Positions 51,081 to 59,294 of a stretch of DNA of 64,000 bases are shown here, piece after piece. Made by a program: the position numbers and the translations under genes. Source of the DNA: Sphingobacteriia bacterium RIFOXYC2_FULL_35_18 (GTDB lineage Bacteria > Bacteroidota > Bacteroidia > Chitinophagales > Chitinophagaceae); assembly GCA_001829005.1 (NCBI GenBank), contig MIAG01000009.1, forward strand, positions 186,603 through 250,602, written 5' to 3'. Under the pieces are notes generated by a model. It was not told where the DNA came from. It saw only the letters and a list, made by a program, of their open reading frames with translations, and did not search any database. Within the stretch, counting starts at the first letter, position 1. Every line of letters starts with the position of its first letter.

Positions 51081-52676
51081 GTGAAAATTAAAGACCCAGA
51101 TGTACTTATTATTGGAGCTGGAGCGTCGGGTGCTGCTGCAGCTTGGAGTTTAAGTCAAACATCATTAAAAATAGTTTGTTTAGAACAGGGTGGATTTATG
51201 AATCCAGAAGAATATCCTAGTACTAAGATAGAGTGGGAATCATTGAAGTATAATGAATTTAATGTGAGCCCAAACATTAGAAATTTGCCATCTGATTATC
51301 CAATTAATGATACTAGTTCCCCAATTGCTATTGCTAATTATAACGCTGTTGGTGGATCTACCATCTTATACTCTGGTCATTTTCCGAGATTTCATCCTTC
51401 AGATTTTAGAGTTAAAGAATTAGACCATGTTGCAGATAATTGGCCTTTAAATTATTATGATTTAGAGCCTTTTTATAATTTAAATGATAAGATGATGGGT
51501 GTTTCAGGTTTAACTGGTGATCCTGCATATCCTCTCATCGAAGGAATGTTTGCTCCTATACCTTTAGGCGCAATGGGAGAAGTAATTGGTAAAGGATTTA
51601 ATAAGTTAGGTTGGCATTGGTGGCCATCTTATAGTGCAATAATCACTCAGGAGTACATGCATAGAGGTAAGTGTATTAATCTAGGGCCATGTAATATGGG
51701 TTGTCCTCAAGGAGCTAAATCAAGCACTGATGTTACATATTGGCCCATAGCTTTAAAAAATGGGGTAGAATTACGAACACATTGTAGAGTTAGAGAAGTA
51801 ACTGTTGATAAAAATGGGAAATTGACTGGTGCCATCTATTATGATAAAGATGGTGTTGAGAATTTTCAAAGTGCTAAAATCGTTATAATTGCGTGTAATG
51901 GAGTAGGAACCCCACGATTACTTTTAAATTCTACAAGTAAATGTTTTCCAACAGGCTTAGCAAACAATAGTGGATTGGTTGGGAAAAATTTAATGTTACA
52001 TCCACTAGGTTATGTAGAGGGTATATTTGAAGAGGATTTAAATTCAAATTTAGGACCCCATGGATGTTGTTTGCAAAGTCAAGAGTTTTATGAAACTGAT
52101 CTTAGTAGAGGGTTTGTGCGCGGCTATACAATGCAAATTCTGCGTGGACCAGGTCCAGTTGAAACAACACTTTCCGGTGTTGGTCGAAGAGAAATACCTT
52201 TAGGTATGGATCATCATAAAGCAGTAAAAAATACACTAGGAAAGGCCATTGGAATGGGAATTATTGTTGAAGATTTGCCAGAATTGCACAATACAGTAAC
52301 ATTAGATCCAAACATTAAAGACTCAAATGGGATTCCTGCACCGAAAATAAATTATCAACTGAGTGAGAATAGTAAAAAAATGCTTGCTCATGGTTTAGAA
52401 AAAGGTAAAGAAGTCATGAATGCTGCAGGATCAAAAAAAACTATGAGTTTTGGCCCTGTTCGAAATACTGGTTGGCATCTTATGGGTACCGCCAAAATGG
52501 GAAATGATAAAGAAAATTCAGTAGTAGATAAATATGGGCAATCACATGATGTAAAAGGACTTTATATAGTTGATAGTAGCATATTTGTAACTAGTGGAGG
52601 AGTTAATCCTGCTTCAACTTTGCAAGCGCTTTCTTTATTTATTTGTAATAAAATTAAGGAAGAGAATAATTTATAG
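51081..52676 (+). CDS. GMC-family FAD-dependent oxidoreductase (gluconate-dehydrogenase large-subunit-like)
   Basis: The protein has 531 residues, GTG start. FAD motif VLIIGAGASGAAAAW at 8-22, NAVGGSTILYSGHFPR, a Cys-rich loop CINLGPCNMGCPQGAKS, GWHLMGTAKMG with the catalytic His, and the C-terminal GGVNPASTLQALSLF. It oxidises an alcohol to an aldehyde, ketone or acid. The nearest well-known relatives are membrane gluconate/sorbitol dehydrogenases, but no Tat or Sec signal is present, so this one is cytoplasmic. The small partner gene follows by 21 bp. Confidence 0.87.
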   Translation: MKIKDPDVLIIGAGASGAAAAWSLSQTSLKIVCLEQGGFMNPEEYPSTKIEWESLKYNEFNVSPNIRNLPSDYPINDTSSPIAIANYNAVGGSTILYSGHFPRFHPSDFRVKELDHVADNWPLNYYDLEPFYNLNDKMMGVSGLTGDPAYPLIEGMFAPIPLGAMGEVIGKGFNKLGWHWWPSYSAIITQEYMHRGKCINLGPCNMGCPQGAKSSTDVTYWPIALKNGVELRTHCRVREVTVDKNGKLTGAIYYDKDGVENFQSAKIVIIACNGVGTPRLLLNSTSKCFPTGLANNSGLVGKNLMLHPLGYVEGIFEEDLNSNLGPHGCCLQSQEFYETDLSRGFVRGYTMQILRGPGPVETTLSGVGRREIPLGMDHHKAVKNTLGKAIGMGIIVEDLPELHNTVTLDPNIKDSNGIPAPKINYQLSENSKKMLAHGLEKGKEVMNAAGSKKTMSFGPVRNTGWHLMGTAKMGNDKENSVVDKYGQSHDVKGLYIVDSSIFVTSGGVNPASTLQALSLFICNKIKEENNL

Positions 52677-52697
52677 TTAAATTTTTAATGAAAATAA

Positions 52698-53102
52698 ATG
52701 GAAATTTTTTCTGAAGAGGAAATTAGTAAGTTAAGTCAAATCTTAAACTTAATCTTACCTGAATATAATGAAAACCTACCAAGTGCTAGTTTTATCATAA
52801 ACAATCTTAACCTAACTAATTCAATCCATAAGCATTTTGTAGATGCAAGCAAAAACTTATGCAGTAGGGTTGAAAATATCATCATTACTGATCTAATTTT
52901 AACTCAAATAAAAAAAAATAATTTTCGTGAGTTTTCTGTATTTGTAAATTTAGTTTTGATTTTATACTATAGCAATAAAAAAGTTCTAAATAATTTAAAT
53001 GTGGGGTCAGTTCCTCCATTTCCAGAAGGAAATTTTGTTAAAGAGGGTGATTTATATCTTTTAGAACAAGTTTTTCTGAAAGAAAAAATTTATAGAGAAT
53101 AA
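52698..53102 (+). CDS. small subunit-like protein of the GMC oxidoreductase
   Basis: The 134 residues are weakly similar in pattern to gluconate 2-dehydrogenase subunit 3: LSQILNLILPEYNENLPSAS at the N-terminus and PPFPEGNFVKEGDLYLLEQV near the C-terminus. It has no signal peptide; subunit 3 proteins in the family usually carry a Tat signal that exports the complex. Position 21 bp after the GMC gene and 2 bp before the sugar transferase supports a partner role. Homology is remote and the assignment relies partly on context. Confidence 0.55.
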   Translation: MEIFSEEEISKLSQILNLILPEYNENLPSASFIINNLNLTNSIHKHFVDASKNLCSRVENIIITDLILTQIKKNNFREFSVFVNLVLILYYSNKKVLNNLNVGSVPPFPEGNFVKEGDLYLLEQVFLKEKIYRE

Positions 53103-53104
53103 AC

Positions 53105-53707
53105 ATGAAATCATTTTACTTGAAATTCGGAAAACGAATATTTGATATATTATTTTCCATTCTTATAATACTTTTATCACTCCCTATTTTGTTGACTTCC
53201 ATTTTAATTATGATTATATTAAATAAATCTTTCAAGGTTTTTTATTTTCAAATTAGACCAGGAAAACATGAAAAGCTTTTTAAGGTGGTAAAATTAAAAA
53301 CAATGAATGACAAGGTCAATCACGATGGTCACTTATTACCAGATGAAGAAAGAACTACGATAATTGGTAGATATCTACGAAAATTATCAATTGATGAATT
53401 ACCGCAACTTTGGAATGTAGTTAAAGGTGAAATGTCTTTAATTGGTCCCAGACCATTATTAGTTGAATATTTAACACATTATACAGACGAGCAAAAAAAA
53501 CGACATAATGTACTGCCTGGAATAACAGGATGGGCGCAAATTCACGGGCGAAATAGTATACAATTTAAAGATAGATTTAAATTGGATGTTTGGTATGTAG
53601 AAAATCTCTCTTTTTCTTTAGATATGAGCATTCTTTTTAAAACTGTCATAAAAATCTTTAAATCAGAAAATGTTTTAATTCAAGATCCAAATAAAATTAC
53701 AGATTGA
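53105..53707 (+). CDS. initiating sugar-phosphate transferase (PglC-like, bacterial sugar transferase)
   Basis: The 200 residues have one N-terminal re-entrant helix (DILFSILIILLSLPILL), then a cytosolic catalytic part: FKVVKLKTMND, LSIDELPQLWNVV, KGEMSLIGPRPLL, PGITGWAQIHGRN. It is a short, PglC-type phosphoglycosyl transferase, not the long WcaJ type. It transfers a sugar-1-phosphate to undecaprenyl phosphate and starts the repeat unit. With the PglE/PglF-like genes nearby, the first sugar is likely a 4-(acyl)amino-4,6-dideoxy-HexNAc. Confidence 0.9.
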   Translation: MKSFYLKFGKRIFDILFSILIILLSLPILLTSILIMIILNKSFKVFYFQIRPGKHEKLFKVVKLKTMNDKVNHDGHLLPDEERTTIIGRYLRKLSIDELPQLWNVVKGEMSLIGPRPLLVEYLTHYTDEQKKRHNVLPGITGWAQIHGRNSIQFKDRFKLDVWYVENLSFSLDMSILFKTVIKIFKSENVLIQDPNKITD

Positions 53708-53718
53708 TTTTTCAGTAA

Positions 53719-54312
53719 ATGATCAAGCGTTACATTTTTAATAAATCTAAATTAAACAGTATAATTTTTATCCATGGATTTTATGCTAATTCAGGATTTT
53801 GGTTAAAATATTTTTCGTTATTTAAAGAATTTAAAATTATTCTTTTTGATATTGATTACAATGAAATACTTGACTTGGGATTAAATAAAAATGATTTAAT
53901 GAAAAGTCTAAATTTTCAACAAGAATCCAATAATGTAGTTGCAATAATATCGCATTCTTTAGGCAGTGTAATCTCTGACATTTGGTTTAGAGATGAAAAA
54001 TATTATAAATATAACATTTGCCCTATTACTTTTGCAAAACGTTCAAATCCTATTAAGTTTATTAATTATGTATATGATAAATTAAAACAGGATGTTGAAA
54101 CAATTGGTAAAAAGATGGATTTAATTGACAATTTGCTTTTTGAGTTAAGGAATGATTTTAACTATAGCGGAATCAATTATTTACCTAATAATGATGAATA
54201 TTTTAATTACACTATTATCACCGAGAGATGTATTGAATTTGAAGGGAACCACTTTGATATTGAAAATGCATTAAGTCAGATTCTGAATCAGCTTAATATA
54301 GAATTCAATTAA
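53719..54312 (+). CDS. small alpha/beta-hydrolase-fold protein
   Basis: The 197 residues have the start of the alpha/beta-hydrolase pattern: IIFIHGFYANSGFW with the oxyanion-hole HG, a nucleophile elbow SHSLGS near residue 78, and a C-terminal His in EGNHFDIEN. The protein is short for the fold and the cap is minimal. It may be a thioesterase releasing an acyl-carrier product or an esterase of the glycan; neither is provable. It lies between the sugar transferase and the aminotransferase, 11 bp after the former. Confidence 0.6.
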   Translation: MIKRYIFNKSKLNSIIFIHGFYANSGFWLKYFSLFKEFKIILFDIDYNEILDLGLNKNDLMKSLNFQQESNNVVAIISHSLGSVISDIWFRDEKYYKYNICPITFAKRSNPIKFINYVYDKLKQDVETIGKKMDLIDNLLFELRNDFNYSGINYLPNNDEYFNYTIITERCIEFEGNHFDIENALSQILNQLNIEFN

Positions 54313-54319
54313 GAATAAA

Positions 54320-54345
54320 TTTAAAAGTAAAATTTAAAAGTAAAA
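54320..54345. repeat. 13-bp tandem duplication just upstream of the aminotransferase start
   Basis: TTTAAAAGTAAAA occurs twice head-to-tail (54320-54332 and 54333-54345), ending 4 bp before the ATG. In Bacteroidota an A-rich upstream region promotes initiation, so copy number here could tune translation. It otherwise looks like a slippage product. Confidence 0.55.
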
Positions 54346-54349
54346 TTTA

Positions 54350-55477
54350 ATGAATAAAAAAATTTGGCTCTCATCGCCGCATATGGGTACGGAAGAATTT
54401 TTAAATGTTAAGAATGCATTTGAAACGAATTGGATAGCTCCATTAGGACCACATGTTGATGGTTTTGAAAAAGATTTAGCAACTTACATAAACGTAGAAC
54501 ATGTTGCTGCATTGAGTTCTGGAACTTCGGCAATTCATTTAGCACTTAGATTGTTAGGAGTTGGATATGAAGATGAGGTAATATGTCAAAGTTTTACATT
54601 TTCAGCTTCAGCAAATCCAATTAATTACCAAGGAGCAACTCCAGTTTTTATTGACTCAGAAAAAGAAACATGGAATATGTCTCCTGAATTTTTAAGAGAA
54701 GCAATTATCGATAGAATTGCAAATGGTAAAAAACCTAAAGCTATAATTGTAGTTCATTTGTATGGAATGCCAGCAAAAATGGCTGAAATTGTTAAAATAG
54801 CTGATGAATTTCAAATCCCTATAATTGAGGACGCTGCTGAAGCATTAGGATCTTTTTATCAAAATAAAGCCTGTGGTTCATTTGGAAAGTTTGGCATCTT
54901 ATCATTTAATGGTAACAAAATAATCACAACATCAGGTGGTGGTGCATTATGTTCTAACGATAAATTATTAATTGATAAGTCAAGATTTCTAGCTACTCAA
55001 GCAAGAGATCAAGCACCACATTACCAGCATTCAGAAATAGGATTTAATTATAGAATGAGTAATGTTCTTGCAGCAATAGGAAGGGGCCAAATGAAAGTAT
55101 TAAAAGATCGAATATTAAAAAGAAGAGAAAACTACCAATTTTATTTTAATCAGTTAAGTTCAATTGAAGGTATTAAATTTCTTGAAGAACCAAAAGAAAG
55201 TTTAAGCAATCGATGGTTAACTACAATTTTGGTAGACCCCAAAAAAACTAATGGTTGTGATAGAGAAAAAATCAGAACTCAACTAGAAAAAGTAAATATC
55301 GAAACTAGACCTTTGTGGAAACCAATGCATCTTCAGCCTATTTTCAAAGATTTTCCATATTATGGTTCAGATGTCAGTGAACAATTATTTGATATTGGTT
55401 TGTGTCTTCCTTCAGGCTCTAATTTAGTATTTGAGGACTTAGATTTTGTTGTTAATTCTATAAAAAATCTTTTCTGA
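54350..55477 (+). CDS. DegT/DnrJ/EryC1 sugar aminotransferase (PglE-like)
   Basis: The 375 residues form a PLP enzyme of fold type I: SSGTSAIHLAL at 56-66, QSFTFSASANPINY, IIEDAAEALGSFY, and Schiff-base Lys190 in SFNGNKIIT. The pattern matches UDP-4-keto-6-deoxy-HexNAc 4-aminotransferases. It would use the product of the PglF-like dehydratase (57335-59287) to make a UDP-4-amino-4,6-dideoxy-HexNAc, which the PglD-like or AAC(3)-like enzyme then acylates. Its stop codon overlaps the probable CTG start of the next gene. Confidence 0.9.
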   Translation: MNKKIWLSSPHMGTEEFLNVKNAFETNWIAPLGPHVDGFEKDLATYINVEHVAALSSGTSAIHLALRLLGVGYEDEVICQSFTFSASANPINYQGATPVFIDSEKETWNMSPEFLREAIIDRIANGKKPKAIIVVHLYGMPAKMAEIVKIADEFQIPIIEDAAEALGSFYQNKACGSFGKFGILSFNGNKIITTSGGGALCSNDKLLIDKSRFLATQARDQAPHYQHSEIGFNYRMSNVLAAIGRGQMKVLKDRILKRRENYQFYFNQLSSIEGIKFLEEPKESLSNRWLTTILVDPKKTNGCDREKIRTQLEKVNIETRPLWKPMHLQPIFKDFPYYGSDVSEQLFDIGLCLPSGSNLVFEDLDFVVNSIKNLF

Positions 55478-57333
55478 TAAAGCGAGTTATATTTTTTTGT
55501 TTTAGTGTTACTCTGATTTGCTTTTTTTGTTATAATAATTTAAAAAAAGCAAATACTCAATACAATTTAGAGTCAAAGCTAATAGAGCCGAAATCTACTA
55601 TTAAAATTGGTAATGTAATCTTTTACGATTTCGGCACTTCATATTTCGGGAAAATCATTCTTAAAGCTAATGTATCACAGCCTGATTCAATAATTATTAG
55701 ATTTGGTGAACAATTAAATAAGGCAGGCTTTGTTAATCAAAAGCCTCCACAATTTGTGAGGTATCAATCAAGAAAAATATACCTATACCCTAATAAAATT
55801 TATTACGAAATTTCCTCAGATCCACCATTTCTATCTAATACAAAACATCCTTCAGTAAAATTAAATGATAGTGTTGGTATAGTGATGCCGTTTAGATATT
55901 GTGAAATTGAAGCTAATCGAGATATTAGAGTTGAAGTTTTTCAAAAGGCTTATTTTGCGAATATTAATGATACTATAAGTTCTTTCAATTCTTCAGATTC
56001 AAGTTTAAACAGAATATGGAGCTTATGTAAGCATACAATTAAGGCAACAAGCTTTGCAGGTGTTTATATTGATGGTGAAAGGGAGAGAATTGCTTATGAA
56101 GGTGATACATACATTAATATGTTAAGTCATCTTTCTACAGATACAACATTTGATATTGCTAAAAATACTTTAATTCGATTAATCAATAATCCAAATTGGC
56201 CCACTGAGTGGAACTTATTAGTTCCAGAACTTTTTTATCAATATACAATGTATAGTGGGGATAAAGATATACTTCAAAAGTATTATTGGAATTTAAAAAA
56301 GAAAACATTAATCGATTTAGAAAATAATGATTATTTAATTTCCACTACTGAAAGAAAAATTCCAATAATACTTCAATTTGAACTTGGGTTTAGAAATTAT
56401 AAAAACTTTATTAAACAAATTATTGGTTACAAGAGACCACTTTTTTATAATCTTCGGGACATTGTAGATTGGCCACCAAAATCAAAAGAGTTTGATTCTA
56501 TCAAACGAAAAGTTGTTCAAATTGAAGGAGAAAATGATAATTACGATTTTCGTAATTATAATACTGTTGTTAATGCATATCACTATAACAGTATTTTAGT
56601 CATGTCCAAAATAGCAAAAATTTTGGGATATCAAAAAGATGAAATATTTTTCACAAAAAGAGCATATGACATTAAAGTGAAATTTAATAAAGCCTTTTTT
56701 AATAATTCTAAAAAAATATATTTTGATGGAATTGGGTCACAACATTATTCACTTCATGCAAACATGTACCCTCTTAAATTTGGACTTGTAGATCCCAAGA
56801 ACAAATCATATGTCATTAATTTTATTAAGAAAAAGGGAATGGTTTGTAGTGTTTATGGTGCTCAGTTTTTATTAGATGCTCTTTTTGAGAATCAAGAAAT
56901 TGATTATGCATTTACATTGCTGAATAAAAAAAATACAAAAAGAGGTTGGTTAAATATGATTGATTCTGGAGCATCAATGACGTTTGAGTCTTGGGATGTG
57001 ATATATAATCCTAGTATGGATTTATCTCATGCTTGGGGTACTGCACCATTAAATACTATTGTAAGAAATATTTGGGGTATTAAGCCAACAAGCCCAGGCT
57101 TCAAATCTCTTGTAATTTCGCCAAAATTTGGTAGGTTGGCTTACTCGGAAATTAAAGTCCCTACATTGAACGGGACCATTATTGGAAGTTTTAAAATTTT
57201 AGGTAATAAAGAAAATGTCATAACTTTAAATGTACCAAAAGAAATAAATGCTACCCTCAATTTGACAAGTCGAGGTAAACCTCTTTTTTATCACCTTCAT
57301 TCAGGTATTAATTCTATTAAATTTTACAATTAG
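55474..57333 (+). CDS. alpha-L-rhamnosidase-like (GH78) lipoprotein with a non-ATG start
   Basis: The protein has 619 residues if initiated at CTG 55474. The frame is open from 55456. The first conventional start (GTG 55756) would cut off 94 residues that clearly belong to the family: FYDFGTSYFGKI, IIIRFGEQLNKAGFVN, KPPQFVRY. Upstream of these lies a hydrophobic lipoprotein-like leader (residues 4-19 with VTLIC-FFC). The catalytic domain shows DGERERIAYEGDTY near 206-219, GASMTFESW, and HAWGTAPLN. GH78 members remove alpha-L-rhamnose. In a capsule locus it may trim the glycan. CTG replaces the expected ATG in a stop-start overlap with the aminotransferase gene. Confidence 0.75.
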   Translation: MIKRVIFFCFSVTLICFFCYNNLKKANTQYNLESKLIEPKSTIKIGNVIFYDFGTSYFGKIILKANVSQPDSIIIRFGEQLNKAGFVNQKPPQFVRYQSRKIYLYPNKIYYEISSDPPFLSNTKHPSVKLNDSVGIVMPFRYCEIEANRDIRVEVFQKAYFANINDTISSFNSSDSSLNRIWSLCKHTIKATSFAGVYIDGERERIAYEGDTYINMLSHLSTDTTFDIAKNTLIRLINNPNWPTEWNLLVPELFYQYTMYSGDKDILQKYYWNLKKKTLIDLENNDYLISTTERKIPIILQFELGFRNYKNFIKQIIGYKRPLFYNLRDIVDWPPKSKEFDSIKRKVVQIEGENDNYDFRNYNTVVNAYHYNSILVMSKIAKILGYQKDEIFFTKRAYDIKVKFNKAFFNNSKKIYFDGIGSQHYSLHANMYPLKFGLVDPKNKSYVINFIKKKGMVCSVYGAQFLLDALFENQEIDYAFTLLNKKNTKRGWLNMIDSGASMTFESWDVIYNPSMDLSHAWGTAPLNTIVRNIWGIKPTSPGFKSLVISPKFGRLAYSEIKVPTLNGTIIGSFKILGNKENVITLNVPKEINATLNLTSRGKPLFYHLHSGINSIKFYN

Positions 57334-57334
57334 T

Positions 57335-59287
57335 ATGCTAAAGAAATACAGATTAAGAAGGATAAAAAATTTATCTATTTTGCCAAGGTGGATAATTTTC
57401 ATTTTGGACATTTTAGTAAGTTCTTTCTGCTTTTTATTAGCTTATTTTATCAAAAATGAATTTGACTTAAATATCTTTAAGCAAAGTTATATTGGACAAA
57501 ATTTATTGATATTATTAGCATTTAACACTTCACTTTTTTCACTTTTTAAGGTATATGCAGGAATAATTCGATTTACGGGATTACAGGATACTTTTCGAAT
57601 CTTTTTTGTCGTTTTTTTTGCCAATATAGGGTATTATCTATTAGACCTTTTCATTTTGCAATGGTATGGCTTCCACTTGATACAAGCTTCGGTTTTGGTG
57701 ATTAATATGTTATTATCATTTGTTGCATTGAGTAGTTATCGTGTAATTATAAAGTATTTTTTCTCTTATATTACTACGATTAACGTCACTAAGAAAAGAG
57801 TCGCTATATTCGGTGCAGGTGATGTAGGTATTTCTACCAAGAGAGCTCTAGAGCATGATATGACTGCTAATATTCAAATGGTACTGTTTATTGAAGACGA
57901 CCAGCGTAAGGTTGGAAAAAACATCGATGGAATTAAAATTTGCACTTCGGCACACTTAGAGATTTTATTAAAGCAATATTTAATTGATGAATTAATTATT
58001 GCTACAACCAAACTTCCTTCAAAACGTAAAAATGAAATAGTTGATTTTTGTTTGGACAATAAAATTGAAGTTTTTACAGTACCTCCATTAAAAAATTGGA
58101 TTAATGGTCAGTTAAGTACCAAACAATTACAAAATGTAAAGATTGAAGATTTGTTAGAAAGAGAGCAAATTAAGTTGTACAATGAAATACTATTCAAACA
58201 ACTGAATAATAAAACGGTATTAGTTACCGGAGCAGCTGGTTCTATTGGTAGCGAAATTGTTCGACAGTTATTACAATATAAACCCAAAAACATTATATTG
58301 AATGATTGCGCAGAAACTCCTTTGCACGACCTTAAATTAGAATTAGAAGAAATTGGCTGCAATAATTTTATTTTGGCTTTAGGTGATGTGCGTAATGAAC
58401 TATTTGTAGACAAAATCTTCCAAGTTTTCGAACCTCAATTTGTGTATCATGCTGCGGCTTATAAGCATGTACCTATGATGGAAAACAGCCCTATTGAAGC
58501 CATTTGCACCAATGTTGGGGGGACTAAGTTGTTGGCTGACTTATCTATCAAATATGGAGTAGAGCGGTTTGTAATGATATCTACTGACAAAGCGGTGAAT
58601 CCTACCAATGTTATGGGTGCTTCTAAAAGAATTGCTGAAATGTATGTGCAGAGCCTTTACCAGCATCAGGAACTCCAATTTCAAAAAGATTTATCTACAT
58701 CTAGAACTAAGTTTATTACTACCCGTTTTGGGAATGTATTGGGGTCGAATGGTTCAGTAATTCCACGCTTTAAAAAACAAATTGAAGCGGGAGGGCCAGT
58801 GACGGTGACTCATCCAGATATTACCCGTTATTTTATGACTATTCCTGAAGCCTGTCAATTGGTATTAGAAGCAGGTTCTATGGGGAATGGTGGGGAAATT
58901 TTTGTATTTGATATGGGGCAACCTGTTAAGATTGCTGACCTAGCAAGAAAAATGATAAGACTGTCAGGATTGGATCCGGATGAAGACATTAAGATTGAAT
59001 ATTCTGGGTTAAGGCCTGGTGAAAAACTTTATGAAGAGTTACTGAATAATGCCGAAAATACGCTGAATACTTATCACGAAAAAATTCTGATCGCTAAAAC
59101 TCGGACTATTGAATATGCTAGCTTGTCTGTTCAAATTGATGCCCTAATTGGCCCGGCAAAAAAACAAGAATCAGTCAATTCAATCGTAAAAGCCATGAAA
59201 GAATTGGTACCTGAATTCATTAGTAATAATTCAGAATTTGAACAACTAGATGCGCCTAAAGTAATCAATATGAATAAAGTTGGGTAA
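57335..59287 (+). CDS. membrane UDP-GlcNAc 4,6-dehydratase (PglF/WbpM/CapD-like)
   Basis: The 650 residues have four N-terminal membrane helices (about 15-135), a CoA-binding-like Rossmann domain (VAIFGAGDVGISTKRAL near 152-168), then the catalytic SDR domain: VLVTGAAGSIGSEIVRQLL near 293, YHAAAYKHVPMME, STDKAVNPTNVMGASKR with Met in place of Tyr as in PglF/WbpM. It forms UDP-4-keto-6-deoxy-GlcNAc, the substrate for the PglE-like aminotransferase. The start follows the GH78 stop by 1 bp. Base composition becomes less A+T-rich within this gene. Confidence 0.92.
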   Translation: MLKKYRLRRIKNLSILPRWIIFILDILVSSFCFLLAYFIKNEFDLNIFKQSYIGQNLLILLAFNTSLFSLFKVYAGIIRFTGLQDTFRIFFVVFFANIGYYLLDLFILQWYGFHLIQASVLVINMLLSFVALSSYRVIIKYFFSYITTINVTKKRVAIFGAGDVGISTKRALEHDMTANIQMVLFIEDDQRKVGKNIDGIKICTSAHLEILLKQYLIDELIIATTKLPSKRKNEIVDFCLDNKIEVFTVPPLKNWINGQLSTKQLQNVKIEDLLEREQIKLYNEILFKQLNNKTVLVTGAAGSIGSEIVRQLLQYKPKNIILNDCAETPLHDLKLELEEIGCNNFILALGDVRNELFVDKIFQVFEPQFVYHAAAYKHVPMMENSPIEAICTNVGGTKLLADLSIKYGVERFVMISTDKAVNPTNVMGASKRIAEMYVQSLYQHQELQFQKDLSTSRTKFITTRFGNVLGSNGSVIPRFKKQIEAGGPVTVTHPDITRYFMTIPEACQLVLEAGSMGNGGEIFVFDMGQPVKIADLARKMIRLSGLDPDEDIKIEYSGLRPGEKLYEELLNNAENTLNTYHEKILIAKTRTIEYASLSVQIDALIGPAKKQESVNSIVKAMKELVPEFISNNSEFEQLDAPKVINMNKVG

Positions 59288-59294
59288 TCCATTT

